A stretch of 59,117 bases of DNA, from NCBI RefSeq assembly GCF_902859645.1, contig NZ_CADIJR010000042.1, forward strand, positions 1 to 59,117. Reading direction: 5' to 3'. Positions 35,662-43,996 of the stretch are shown here, piece after piece; within the stretch, counting starts at the first letter, position 1; every line of letters begins with the position of its first letter. Under the pieces are notes generated by a model. The model had not been told where the DNA came from, made no database searches, and saw only the letters and a list, made by a program, of their open reading frames with translations. The stretch is from Achromobacter insuavis (GTDB lineage Bacteria > Pseudomonadota > Gammaproteobacteria > Burkholderiales > Burkholderiaceae_B). Made by a program: the position numbers and the translations under genes.

Positions 35662-35974
35662 GATCGTCATTCCTGTTGCGCGGCCCCTGCGGGGCCGTTG
35701 GTCATACCTATCAAGATAAGGGCGCGGGGCCGCTTTCGGTAGTCCCCGCGATTGATAAGCACTGTTCCATGAATAGGACACTACAGGGAGGTGAGATTCA
35801 AATTGGTTCCAGTTTGCGAGGCGGCGAGACAACCGGCATCAGTTCCGGCGCGTCGTTCCTTGGCTTGTTCGTCCTGATATCCGCGGCTGCCGCCCGAGCC
35901 TGCCGCGGCCGCCTGCAGGTGGGCCCCTGGCTCGCAGCAGAAGCGATGCGTCGACCCCGGGGTATTCTTGCGCC
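35662..35974. other. Intergenic region between divergent pirin and DNA glycosylase genes
   Basis: The 313 bases contain no convincing gene. The pirin-proximal half holds a 7-bp hairpin (35681-35697) and the nested dyad at 35709-35757. The remainder, near the glycosylase gene, is GC-rich with no recognisable promoter. Confidence 0.55.
35709..35757. promoter_or_regulatory. Nested dyad upstream of the pirin gene
   Basis: TATCAA at 35709-35714 and TTGATA at 35752-35757 enclose an inner 7-bp pair, CGCGGGG at 35723-35729 and CCCCGCG at 35744-35750. The outer A/T-rich half-sites look like a regulator binding site (LysR-type or similar). The regulator is not in this window. Confidence 0.45.
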
Positions 35975-36532
35975 ATGCCACGACAATCCGATATCGCTGA
36001 CCCCGGGCAGTCCTCCCACGTCCAGGGCTTTGCCCCGGTCGCCGCCGCCGACGCCCGCATCCTGGTGCTGGGCTCCATGCCCGGCGTCGCGTCGCTCAGG
36101 CAGGCGCGCTATTACGCCCATCCCCGCAACGCCTTCTGGCCGATCGCCGCCCAGGTCCTGGGCTTCGACGCCGCCGCCGACTACCCCGCGCGCCTGCAAG
36201 CCCTGCAACAGGCCGGCGTCGCCCTCTGGGATGTGCTACAGGCCTGCGAGCGCCCAGGCAGCCTGGACGCCGACATCCGCGCCGACACCTTGGTCCCCAA
36301 CGACTTCGCCGCCTTTCTCCAGGCCCATCCGCGCCTGATCCGCATCTGCTTCAACGGGGGCAAGGCCGCCGCGCTGTTTCGGCGCCATGTCCTGCCGGGG
36401 CTGCCGGGCCTGGCGCTGCAATACGTCGACCTGCCTTCCACCAGTCCGGCTCATGCCGCCGCGTCGTTCGAGAAGAAGCTGGCCGTCTGGCGCGAGGCTT
36501 TGACGCCGCCCGGTTGCGCGCGCGGCGATTGA
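35975..36532 (+). CDS. DNA-deoxyinosine (hypoxanthine) glycosylase, uracil-DNA glycosylase superfamily family 6-like
   Basis: A 185-residue protein. Motif 1 LVLGSMPGVASLRQARYYAHPRNAFWPI (about 28-55) has the GSMPG...YYAHPRNAFW form of the hypoxanthine-DNA glycosylase group, rather than the GQDPYH of classical UDG. Motif 2 is LPSTSPAHA near 155. The protein should excise deaminated adenine (hypoxanthine) in base-excision repair. The catalytic Asn of family 6 is expected in the HPRN segment. The start ATG at 35975 has no strong Shine-Dalgarno. The C-terminus ends close to the convergent ccmI-like gene. Confidence 0.82.
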   Translation: MPRQSDIADPGQSSHVQGFAPVAAADARILVLGSMPGVASLRQARYYAHPRNAFWPIAAQVLGFDAAADYPARLQALQQAGVALWDVLQACERPGSLDADIRADTLVPNDFAAFLQAHPRLIRICFNGGKAAALFRRHVLPGLPGLALQYVDLPSTSPAHAAASFEKKLAVWREALTPPGCARGD

Positions 36533-36578
36533 TGCGGGGGGCTGCCGGCCGGGCGGTGGCCGCGCGGGGGCTTCTTGT

Positions 36579-37487
36579 TCAGGGGGCGGCGGGTTCTACC
36601 GCGCGTGCGCCGTCCGGGGTTGCCGCCGTGCCAGGTGCCCGGTCGAGCTGTTGCCGGGCCTCGTCCAGTCCGGTCTGGATCTGGGCACGGACGGGGTCGT
36701 CGGGTTCGACCCGGGTCAGCAGGCGCTCCCAGTAACCGATGGCCGCCGGGTAGTCGTGGCGGAAGAATGCGCTGGTGCCGGCCAGGGCCAGGCCTTTCAC
36801 GTCATCGGGCGCGCGCGCCAGCACGCGGCCGATCAGCCGGTCGGGTTCGCCGGTGAAATCGCCGTTCGCGGCGGTGGCCAGGATGTCGGCCCAGTCGGCC
36901 AGCACCGTGGGGTCGTCCGGCGCGTTGGCGCCGATGCGCTGCCAGGTCGCCGCGCCGCCGGCAAAATCCTCCAGGGTCAGGTAGGTGTTGGCCAGCATGG
37001 TCCAGCCGGCGGGGGCGGCGGGGTTGGCTTCGAGGCGCTGGATCAGGCCGGCCAGCAGATCGGTCATCTGGCCGGGGGCGTCATGATCCGCGCTGGCGGT
37101 GACCATGGGATCGCCGCCGGCCGTGATGCCGGCGGGGTTGCCCAGCGCGCCGTACAGGGCGGCGGTAATCAAGGGCAGCAGCAGCGCGATGGCCGCGGCC
37201 CAGCGCCGCGCGGGCCGCGCATCGACGGCGGTGGCGGTGGCGCGGCCTTCCTGTAGCGCGCGCCGTTCCAGCTCGGCGCAGGCCAGGGCGTAGTCGGCCG
37301 CTGCGATGCGGCCGCCGGCGTGGTCGGCCCGCAGTTGCGCCCATTGTTCCCGCAGGACCCGCAATGATGCCTGCGCCTGGCGTGGCGCCTCGGGGGGGGA
37401 TGGGGCGCCCGATCCCAGCAGGGGCGGCAGGACAAAGAGCAGGGCGAGCAGGACCAGGGCGGCCGCCATGATGAGAAACAGCGTCAA
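36579..37487 (-). CDS. ccmI: Cytochrome c biogenesis protein CcmI (short form, operon 1)
   Basis: A 302-residue TPR protein. An N-terminal hydrophobic segment (FLIMAAALVLLALLFVLPPLL) and a second near residue 100 (AIALLLPLITAALYGAL) flank a cytoplasmic helical loop. The rest is TPR repeats (LLAGLIQRLEANPAAPAGWTMLANTYLTLEDF, GLALAGTSAFFRHDYPAAIGYWERLL). CcmI holds apocytochrome c for heme ligation. The start is TTG at 37487, preceded by GGGAGG at 7 bases and overlapping the ccmH stop (TTGA). It lacks the C-terminal domain that makes the operon-2 homologue 433 residues long. Confidence 0.85.
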   Translation of the reverse strand: MTLFLIMAAALVLLALLFVLPPLLGSGAPSPPEAPRQAQASLRVLREQWAQLRADHAGGRIAAADYALACAELERRALQEGRATATAVDARPARRWAAAIALLLPLITAALYGALGNPAGITAGGDPMVTASADHDAPGQMTDLLAGLIQRLEANPAAPAGWTMLANTYLTLEDFAGGAATWQRIGANAPDDPTVLADWADILATAANGDFTGEPDRLIGRVLARAPDDVKGLALAGTSAFFRHDYPAAIGYWERLLTRVEPDDPVRAQIQTGLDEARQQLDRAPGTAATPDGARAVEPAAP

Positions 37488-38059
37488 GGTTGGCCCTCCC
37501 GATGACGGCAATCGACCCGCGGCGCGGCCTCATCGGCCAGCAGGGCCCTGGCCTCGGCGGCGTCGGTCTGGCCCAAGGGGGGCTCGGCATGGCGCGCATG
37601 GCGTCGCAAGCGCCACAGCAGGCCGCCCAGCGCCGCGGCCAGCAACAGCCCGGGGCCGGTCCAGAGCAGGGCGGTGCTGGCCTTGAGCGGCGGATCGTAG
37701 AGCACGAAGTCGCCATAGCGGGACACCAGGAACTGGCGCACCTGCGCCTCGCTGCGGCCTGCCAGGAAAAGCTCGCGCACTTCCCGGCGTAGATCGCGCG
37801 CCAGCGGTGCGCGCGAATCGGCCAGGGATTCGTTCTGGCACACCAGGCAGCGCAGGTCCCGGGTGAAGGCCTGGACGCGAGCCTCCAGCGCCGGGTCCGG
37901 CGCGGCGGCGGGGGCTTCGTTGGCCGCCTGGGCGCCGAAGGCCAGGGTCAGCGCCAGCGCGGTCGCCCAGGCGCGGGCGCGGTGGCGTGCCGGACTGGAC
38001 CGGCGGGACGGTGCTGCGCGCAGGCCGGGGCGCAGTGAAAAGGCGCGATCAGCGTTCAT
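37484..38059 (-). CDS. ccmH: Cytochrome c maturation protein CcmH (operon 1)
   Basis: A 191-residue periplasmic membrane-anchored protein. A signal region (AWATALALTLAFGAQA) precedes the redox motif LRCLVCQN (about 72-79, LRCxxC), which reduces apocytochrome cysteines. One C-terminal transmembrane segment (ALLWTGPGLLLAAALGGLLW) follows. The gene overlaps ccmG by 11 bases upstream and ccmI by 4 bases downstream. It has a longer C-terminal tail than the minimal domain. Confidence 0.92.
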   Translation of the reverse strand: MNADRAFSLRPGLRAAPSRRSSPARHRARAWATALALTLAFGAQAANEAPAAAPDPALEARVQAFTRDLRCLVCQNESLADSRAPLARDLRREVRELFLAGRSEAQVRQFLVSRYGDFVLYDPPLKASTALLWTGPGLLLAAALGGLLWRLRRHARHAEPPLGQTDAAEARALLADEAAPRVDCRHREGQP

Positions 38060-38582
38060 CCCGCGCCTCCCGCGCCCGCGGCATCAGGATGGTGTCAAGC
38101 ACCTCCTGGGTGACGGGGCCGATATGCTTGTAGCGGATGATGCCGTTGGCGTCGATCAGGAAGGTCTCGGGCACGCCGTAGACGCCGTAGTCGATGCCGA
38201 CCCTGCCGTCAGGGTCGGCCACCGAGACGTCGTAGGGGGTGCCCAACCGGGCCAGCCAGGCGCGCGCGTCGGCGGCGTCGTCCTTGTAGTCGAGGCCGAT
38301 GATGGGGATGCGGCCGTCGCGCGCGGCGCGCAGCAGCACGGCATGTTCGGCGCGGCAGGCGACGCACCAGCTGGCCCAGACGTTGAACAGCCACACCTTG
38401 CCGCGCATGTCGTCCAGGCCGAAGTGGCGCTCCGGCGCATCCAGCCGCGCCAGGCGGAATGGCGGCGCGGGCTGCGCGATGAGGGGCGATGGCAGTTCAC
38501 GCGGATCGCGGCCCAGGCCCATGGCGAGAAAGCCGGCCAGCCCCAGGAACAGCAGGAAAGGGATGAGGAACCTGAGCTTCAT
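38049..38582 (-). CDS. ccmG: Thiol:disulfide interchange protein CcmG/DsbE (operon 1)
   Basis: A 177-residue thioredoxin-fold protein anchored by an N-terminal helix (FLIPFLLFLGLAGFLAM). The active site is WASWCVACRAEHAVLL; CVAC has Ala where the operon-2 copy has Pro (CAPC). GVYGVPETFLID is the conserved CcmG block with the cis-Pro. It keeps apocytochrome thiols reduced for heme attachment. The ATG overlaps the ccmF stop (ATGA). Confidence 0.93.
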   Translation of the reverse strand: MKLRFLIPFLLFLGLAGFLAMGLGRDPRELPSPLIAQPAPPFRLARLDAPERHFGLDDMRGKVWLFNVWASWCVACRAEHAVLLRAARDGRIPIIGLDYKDDAADARAWLARLGTPYDVSVADPDGRVGIDYGVYGVPETFLIDANGIIRYKHIGPVTQEVLDTILMPRAREARDER

Positions 38583-40573
38583 GGCGCGCCCGCCGTGCCC
38601 GCGTCCGGGACCGCCCGGGCGGCGCCGCCAACGTCCCGTTGCGCCAGTTTGCGGTAGCGCCGGTCGCTGGCCGCGCACAGGCCGCCCAGGATCATCAGGC
38701 CGCAGCCGGCCCAGATCCAGCTGATGAACGGCTTGTGGAAGAGATTGACGATCCAGCTGCCGTCGGGCAGCGGTTCGCCCAGGGCGGTGTACACGTCGCG
38801 CAGCGGGCCGACGTCGATGGCCGATTGCGTCATCGGCATGGCGTGCGCCACGTAGGTGCGCGTTTCGGGCCGCAGGGTCGCGACGTGGCGGCCGTTGCGC
38901 GCGACCTCGAGCGTGGCGCGCGCCGCGACCCAGTTGGGGCCTTGTTCCTGCCGCACGCCGTCGAAAGTAAAGGTGTATCCGGCCAATTGCGCGGTCTGCC
39001 CGGGCAGCATCTTCACGTCCAGGCTGGACTGGAAACTGTTGACCATGGTGACGCCGATGACGAACACGCCCAGGCCGAGATGGGCCAGCCACATGCCCCA
39101 CCAGGCCGCGGGAATGCCGCGCAGGCGCGTCGCCAGCGCGGCTCGGGCGCCGCTGGCGAGGCGGTCCCTGAGCAGTTGCGCGCTGCCCAGGACGAGCCAG
39201 GCCGCCAGGAACAGGCCCAGGCAGGTGCGCCAGGTGAAATGCCCGAGTCCGCCCGCCAGGCCCATCGCCATCAAGACGCTCGCCAGCAGTGTGGGCCCCA
39301 GGCGCCGCGCCAGCCGTTGCCCGGTATCTGCCTTCCAGCGCACGAAGGTGCCCAGCACGACCAGCGCCAGCACCGGCGTCATCAAGGGCACGAACGTCGA
39401 GTCGAAGTAGGGCGGACCGACCGAGATCTTGCCCAGGTCCAGCGCGTCCAGGAACAGCGGATACAGGGTGCCCAGCAGCACCGCGGCGCAGGCGACCGCC
39501 AGCAGCGCGTTGTTGGCCAGCAAGGCGGCGTCGCGTGATATCAGCTGGAAGCTGCCGCCGCCCTGCAGCCTTGGCGCGCGCCAGGCGAACAGGATCAGCG
39601 ACGCGCCGATCACCGCGACCAGCAGGCACAGGATGAACAGGCCGCGCGCCGGATCGGTGGCAAAGGCGTGCACCGAGGTGACCACGCCGGAACGGACCAG
39701 GAAGGTGCCCAGCAACGACAGCGAGAAGGCGCCGATGGCCAGCAGCACGGTCCAGCTGCGGAACGCCCCGCGCTTTTCGGTCACGGCGAGTGAATGGATC
39801 AGGGCGGTGCCCAGCAGCCACGGCATGAACGAGGCGTTTTCCACCGGGTCCCAGAACCACCAGCCGCCCCAGCCCAGTTCGTAGTAGGCCCAGCTCGATC
39901 CGACCGCGATCCCCGCCGTCAGCAGGACCCAGGCGGCCACGGTCCAGGGCCGCGACCAGCGCGCCCAGGCCGCGTCCAGGCGACCCGTGAGCAAGGCGGC
40001 GATGGCGAAGGCAAAGGCGACGCTGAAGCCGACGTAGCCCAGGTACAGCAGGGGCGGGTGGATGATCATGCCCGGGTCCTGCAGCATCGGGTTCAGGTCG
40101 TTGCCCTGGGCGGGCGCGGGCAGCAGTCGTTCGAAGGGGTTGGAGGTCAGCAGCGTGAAGGCGATGAAGCCGGCGCTGACGCAGCCCATGATGCCGAGCA
40201 CCCGCGCCATGAAGGCCTCGGGCAGGTGGCGGCTGAACCGCGTGACCGCCGCCGTCCATAGCGACAGCGAGACGATCCACAACAGCATGGACCCTTCGTG
40301 GTTGCCCCAGACGCCGGTGATGCGGTAGATCAGCGGGGTCTGGGTGTGCGAGTTGGCGGCGACCAGCCGCACCGAGAAATCATTGCCGATGAACAGCAGG
40401 TTCAGGCAGGCATAGGACAGCAGGATGAAGAGCAACTGCCCGCGCGCGGCGGCGCGGCCGACCGCCATCAGCGCGGCGCGGCCGCGCCAGGCGCCATACA
40501 GGGGCGGGATGGCCTGGACCAGCGCCAGGGCGAACGCGATCATCAGCGAGAAATGGCCCAGTTCCGCAATCAT
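38579..40573 (-). CDS. ccmF: Heme lyase subunit CcmF (operon 1)
   Basis: A 664-residue polytopic protein. It contains the WWD tryptophan-rich signature [20 protein letters not shown] (about residues 233-252), conserved periplasmic and membrane histidines (WGNHEGSMLLW, GMIIHPPLLYLGY, IHSLAVTEKRGAF) and a soluble C-terminal loop. It ligates heme from CcmE to apocytochrome c. The start overlaps the ccmE stop by 4 bases. It closely parallels the second copy at 56639-58642. Confidence 0.95.
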   Translation of the reverse strand: MIAELGHFSLMIAFALALVQAIPPLYGAWRGRAALMAVGRAAARGQLLFILLSYACLNLLFIGNDFSVRLVAANSHTQTPLIYRITGVWGNHEGSMLLWIVSLSLWTAAVTRFSRHLPEAFMARVLGIMGCVSAGFIAFTLLTSNPFERLLPAPAQGNDLNPMLQDPGMIIHPPLLYLGYVGFSVAFAFAIAALLTGRLDAAWARWSRPWTVAAWVLLTAGIAVGSSWAYYELGWGGWWFWDPVENASFMPWLLGTALIHSLAVTEKRGAFRSWTVLLAIGAFSLSLLGTFLVRSGVVTSVHAFATDPARGLFILCLLVAVIGASLILFAWRAPRLQGGGSFQLISRDAALLANNALLAVACAAVLLGTLYPLFLDALDLGKISVGPPYFDSTFVPLMTPVLALVVLGTFVRWKADTGQRLARRLGPTLLASVLMAMGLAGGLGHFTWRTCLGLFLAAWLVLGSAQLLRDRLASGARAALATRLRGIPAAWWGMWLAHLGLGVFVIGVTMVNSFQSSLDVKMLPGQTAQLAGYTFTFDGVRQEQGPNWVAARATLEVARNGRHVATLRPETRTYVAHAMPMTQSAIDVGPLRDVYTALGEPLPDGSWIVNLFHKPFISWIWAGCGLMILGGLCAASDRRYRKLAQRDVGGAARAVPDAGTAGAP

Positions 40574-41016
40574 CGCTGTAGCGTCTTTTCGGCGTCGTGG
40601 GCGCGGTCGAGGGCATGTTGCGCCTCGACCGGGGTGTAGTTTTCGTCGTGGCGGGCGAGCACGCTGGTGGCGACGAACACCCCGTCGCCGCCCAGCATGC
40701 CCTGGGCCACCACGCCCTTGCCTTCCTGGAACAGGTCGGGCAAGGACCCGCGGTAGGTCACGGACACGCTGCGGGCGGTGTCGGTGATGACGAAGCGGAC
40801 GGTCAGGCCATCGGCCTGGCGCCGCAGCGATCCGGCCTGCACCAGGCCGCCGATGCGCAGCAGCCGTTCGCGCGGGGCCTCGCCGCGGGCGATCTCGCTG
40901 GGGGTATGGAAGAACACCAGGTTCTGGCGCATCGCCGTCAGCATCAGGGCGACGGCCGACGCCAGCAGCGCCAGCGCCCCGAGCAGCAGGAACAGGCGTT
41001 TGCGGCGCGTGGGCAT
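40570..41016 (-). CDS. ccmE: Heme chaperone CcmE (operon 1)
   Basis: A 148-residue membrane-anchored OB-fold protein. N-terminal helix: LFLLLGALALLASAVALML. The heme-binding histidine is in LARHDENYTP (near residue 125), the covalent attachment site in the family. The start at 41016 was chosen over an upstream open frame because of the family N-terminus RRKRLFLLLG and the one-base overlap with the ccmD stop. Confidence 0.95.
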   Translation of the reverse strand: MPTRRKRLFLLLGALALLASAVALMLTAMRQNLVFFHTPSEIARGEAPRERLLRIGGLVQAGSLRRQADGLTVRFVITDTARSVSVTYRGSLPDLFQEGKGVVAQGMLGGDGVFVATSVLARHDENYTPVEAQHALDRAHDAEKTLQR

Positions 41017-41204
41017 CAAAGCGGTTCCCCGGGGGCGCGGCGGGCGCGATGGCGCGCGGCGATGCGGCGGATCGCGCGGCGGCGGCGCCGCGCCAGCGCC
41101 ACGCACTCGGCCAGCGCCAGCAGGGCCAGTGCGCCGTAGCTGCCCCAGACGAAGGCGCCGCTGCCGCCCATGTGCCAGAACGCGGCCCAGGATTCCCATT
41201 GCAT
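41016..41204 (-). CDS. ccmD: Heme exporter protein CcmD (operon 1)
   Basis: A 62-residue single-span protein (FWHMGGSGAFVWGSYGALAL and LLALAECVALARRRR) with a basic C-terminus. This is the size, topology and position of CcmD, which stabilises the CcmABC-CcmE complex. Start and stop overlap the neighbours by one base each (TGATG). Confidence 0.88.
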   Translation of the reverse strand: MQWESWAAFWHMGGSGAFVWGSYGALALLALAECVALARRRRRAIRRIAARHRARRAPGEPL

Positions 41205-42037
41205 CAGGCCGCTCCTTGCTTGAGGGCGCGCGCGTCCTTGCTGTCCGGGATGCCGCGCGGCTCGATCAGGTCCCGGACCCAGCCGGCGTGGCAGTCCCGC
41301 TCCAGGATCAAGGTGCGCGCGCGCATCAGCGCGATGGCCGCCGTGTAGGCCCAGGCGGCGAGCGTCATGAGCAGCATGGCGACCAGCATGGTGGTCGCCA
41401 TCGAGGGCGCCCGGGTCAGGCTGACCGAAGCGCCCTGGTGCAGCGTGTTCCACCACGTCACCGAGAAGTAGATGACGGGAACGTTGATGGCGCCGACCAG
41501 GGCGAGCAGGGCCCCGGCGCGGTCGCCGCGGCGCGGATCGGCATGCAGGGCGGTGAGCGCCAGGTAGCCCAGGTACAGGAAGAACAGCAGCAGTTGCGAG
41601 GTCAGGCGGGCATCCCAGACCCAGTAGGCGCCCCAGGCCGGCCGTCCCCACAACGCGCCGCTCCAGAGCGCCACGAAGCAGAACATCGCGCCGGTGGGCG
41701 CCAGGGCGCGGGCCATGATGAAGGACAGGCGGGTCTGCAGGATCAGGCCGAGCGCCGACCAGAAGGCCATCAACAGATAGACGAACATGGACATCCAGGC
41801 GGCGGCCACATGGATGAAGATGATGCGGTAGACCTCGCCCTGGGTCGCATCGGTGGGCGCGACGAAAAAGCCGGTCCAGCACGCCGCCAGGCCGAACAGG
41901 GCGGCCAGGGCCGCGCACCAGGGGATGAGCCTGCCCGCCAGCGGATAGAAGACCTGCGGCGCGGCGAATCGCAGCAGGCGCGCGGGTCGGCGCGGCGGGG
42001 CGGGAAGGTCGGGGGGCGGTCTGTGCATCTTCATCAT
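41204..42037 (-). CDS. ccmC: Heme transporter/handling protein CcmC (operon 1)
   Basis: A 277-residue six-helix membrane protein. The WWD motif is WGRPAWGAYWVWDARLTSQLLLFF, and flanking His residues occur in IFIHVAAAWMSMF and WWNTLHQGAS. CcmC presents heme for covalent attachment to CcmE. The ATG pair at 42037/42034 overlaps the ccmB stop. Confidence 0.95.
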   Translation of the reverse strand: MMKMHRPPPDLPAPPRRPARLLRFAAPQVFYPLAGRLIPWCAALAALFGLAACWTGFFVAPTDATQGEVYRIIFIHVAAAWMSMFVYLLMAFWSALGLILQTRLSFIMARALAPTGAMFCFVALWSGALWGRPAWGAYWVWDARLTSQLLLFFLYLGYLALTALHADPRRGDRAGALLALVGAINVPVIYFSVTWWNTLHQGASVSLTRAPSMATTMLVAMLLMTLAAWAYTAAIALMRARTLILERDCHAGWVRDLIEPRGIPDSKDARALKQGAA

Positions 42038-42774
42038 TCGACGGCGAACCGCAGTGCCAGCGCACAAGCGGGAGGAACCAGGGCCAGCGCCGCCAGCAGC
42101 GCGGCGCCGAGCAGCAGGAACGGCGTTGCGTGGACCTGGCCCGCCGCGCACGCCGTGACCGATCCGGCGCCGAAGATCAGCACCGGCGCGAACAGGGGCA
42201 GCAGCAGCAGGGCCTGCAGCACGCCGCCGCCGCGCAGTCCCAATGTCAGCGCGGCGCCGAGGGCGCCCAGCAGCGCCAGTACCGGCGTTCCCAGCGCGAA
42301 CGATATCGACAGGGTCCAGCGGGAACACTGACTCAGGTCAAACAGCAGGCCCATGGCCGGCGCCATCAGCACCAAAGGCAGACCGGTTCCGATCCAGTGC
42401 GCGAGGATCTTGGCCAGCACCCATAGCGCGGCGGGCTCGGGCGACAGCAGCCATTGTTCGAGCGCGCCGTCGGCGTGGTCCTGCGCGAACAGCCGGTGTT
42501 GCGACAACAAGGCCGACAGCAGGGCGGCGACCCACAGTATCCCGGGCGCCATCGCCCGCAGGCGCGCGGCGTCGGCGCCCACGGCCAGGGGAAACAGGCA
42601 GGCGACCAGCACGAAAAAAAGCAGGGAGACGACGAGGTCGGCCCGCGCCCGGCAGGCCAGCAGCAGGTCTCGCCGCAGAACGGCGAAGAAGGGGGTGGAC
42701 CACAGCGATGCGGCGGACCGGGACGCGGCGGTTGCGGGCGCGGCCTGGGAGGCGGGCTGGGCGGACGGCTTCAT
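42034..42774 (-). CDS. ccmB: Heme exporter permease CcmB (operon 1)
   Basis: A 246-residue protein with six hydrophobic helices. The region LWVAALLSALLSQHRLFAQDHADGALEQWLLSP is characteristic of CcmB. It forms the membrane part of the CcmAB ABC complex that releases holo-CcmE. The gene overlaps ccmA by 4 bases. Confidence 0.94.
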   Translation of the reverse strand: MKPSAQPASQAAPATAASRSAASLWSTPFFAVLRRDLLLACRARADLVVSLLFFVLVACLFPLAVGADAARLRAMAPGILWVAALLSALLSQHRLFAQDHADGALEQWLLSPEPAALWVLAKILAHWIGTGLPLVLMAPAMGLLFDLSQCSRWTLSISFALGTPVLALLGALGAALTLGLRGGGVLQALLLLPLFAPVLIFGAGSVTACAAGQVHATPFLLLGAALLAALALVPPACALALRFAVE

Positions 42775-43397
42775 GCCGTGCCCCCGGCCAGGTCGAGCAC
42801 GCGCGGCGCGCGCTCGAGCGGCACGTCCTGGTGGGTGGTCAGGACGACCCGTCCGCCGTCATCGCAATGACGCGTCAGGAGGCGCGCAAGGTGCGCCACG
42901 GTGGCGGCGTCGAGCGCGGTGAAGGGTTCATCCAGCAACCACAGTGCACGCGCCGGATGCAGCAGCAGCCGCGCCAGCACGGCGCGCCGCCGCTGGCCTT
43001 GCGACAGGACGCCCACGGGCAGGTCGAGCCCGGCTTCCAGGCCCATCCGGCAGAGCGCGTCCCGACAGGCCGCCGCCGTCGCGGGCAGGGCCTGGGCCTG
43101 GCAGAGCAGGCGCAGGTTTTCCAGCGGCGTCAGCAGGTCGTTGAGCGCATCGGCATGGCCGAGGTAGAGCAGATGCTGGCGGAAGCCGGCGCCCAGGCGC
43201 TGGATGTCCGTGCCGCGCCACCACACCGCGCCGCTATCCGCGCGGGCCAGGCCGCACAGGGTGCGCAGCAGGCTGGTCTTGCCATGGCCGTTGGGCGCGA
43301 CCACGCGCAGCATCTGCCCGGCCCGCAATTGGAACGACAGGGGCGGGAACAGCAGGCGGTCCCCTTTCGAACAGGTGAGATCGCGCGCTTCAAGCAT
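42771..43397 (-). CDS. ccmA: Heme exporter ATP-binding protein CcmA (operon 1)
   Basis: A 208-residue ABC ATPase. Walker A is a variant, APNGHGKTSLLRTL (near 35); the signature is LSQGQRRRAVLARLLL (near 127); Walker B is ALWLLDEPFTALD (near 147). It is the first gene of the leftward ccm operon. Its upstream 376-base region is shared with torE and holds the FNR-type box, which lies about 250 bases away. Confidence 0.94.
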   Translation of the reverse strand: MLEARDLTCSKGDRLLFPPLSFQLRAGQMLRVVAPNGHGKTSLLRTLCGLARADSGAVWWRGTDIQRLGAGFRQHLLYLGHADALNDLLTPLENLRLLCQAQALPATAAACRDALCRMGLEAGLDLPVGVLSQGQRRRAVLARLLLHPARALWLLDEPFTALDAATVAHLARLLTRHCDDGGRVVLTTHQDVPLERAPRVLDLAGGTA

Positions 43398-43773
43398 GGC
43401 CGGCGCCCATCCAGATATTCATGTAAACAACCCCCGCTTGGCCAAGGTGGCGCGACGCCGACAACGGAGTGGGATATTAAATAATCCGCGCCGCCGGTTT
43501 GCCCCGTTCAGGCCGTTTTTCGACTTTGTCGGACTGATTTACCTGTAGGCAAAAATGCCCGCGGTTCGCGCGAATTCAAATGCTGGCGGGTGGCCGATTC
43601 GGATCGGTCCGAGTTGTTCCGCTGAGGCCGTGTTGCGGGGTCGACGATTGACCGAGATCAACATGAATGTCGCACCGTCGCGTCAAATAAAAAAAGGCGA
43701 CGGTCTGGCCACAGGCCGCGCTGGTTGTAGCGGTCCCGCGTCGTGCAAGCGCACGGCGCGCGGCCGGTCGTAG
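43398..43773. other. Divergent regulatory region between ccmA and torE
   Basis: No coding region is evident in the 376 bases. It contains one FNR/Anr-type box (43648-43661) and an A-rich segment at about 43687-43695, suitable as the -10 area of a class II activated promoter for torE. The ccmA-proximal half shows no matching second box. Confidence 0.6.
43648..43661 (+). promoter_or_regulatory. FNR/Anr-type box upstream of torECAD
   Basis: TTGACCGAGATCAA differs from the consensus TTGAT-N4-ATCAA at one position. It lies 112 bases before the torE start. FNR/Anr proteins bind such sites when oxygen is absent. Confidence 0.72.
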
Positions 43774-43959
43774 ATGAAATTTGCAAAGTCGTATCCAGTG
43801 AAAAACAAATCAAAGCATCAAACCGGCATGGCCGCGGAGTGGGCGAAATTCCTGTCGCTGGCCTTCGTCGCATGTCCCGTCGTGGCCTTCCTGATGATCT
43901 GCGTGTTTGGATTCATCGTGTGGTTCGGACAGATTCTGTTTTGGGGCCCGCCGGCCTGA
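43774..43959 (+). CDS. torE: TorE/NapE-type small membrane protein
   Basis: A 61-residue protein with one transmembrane helix. The C-terminal part, EWAKFLSLAFVACPVVAFLMICVFGFIVWFGQILFWGPP, has the FGFIVWxxQxxxGPP ending of TorE/NapE proteins, which accompany periplasmic TMAO or nitrate reductase systems; their exact role is unclear. Its position directly before a TorC-type cytochrome gene supports TorE. The N-terminal 18 residues (KFAKSYPVKNKSKHQTG) are polar; a second ATG at 43828 is possible. Confidence 0.75.
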   Translation: MKFAKSYPVKNKSKHQTGMAAEWAKFLSLAFVACPVVAFLMICVFGFIVWFGQILFWGPPA

Positions 43960-43996
43960 AAACGAAATCCGAGAAACCAGCCGGTTGGGCCTACAC

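Noticed and set aside
35676-36338. 220-codon plus-strand frame upstream of and over the DNA glycosylase gene
   Set aside because: Becomes Pro/Ser/Thr-rich and overlaps the glycosylase in another frame; no homology features in the upstream part.
43676-43702. 6-bp inverted repeat with an A-run before torE, resembling a terminator
   Set aside because: The A-run is in the loop, not after the stem, and no gene ends nearby; more likely the A-rich -10 region of the torE promoter.
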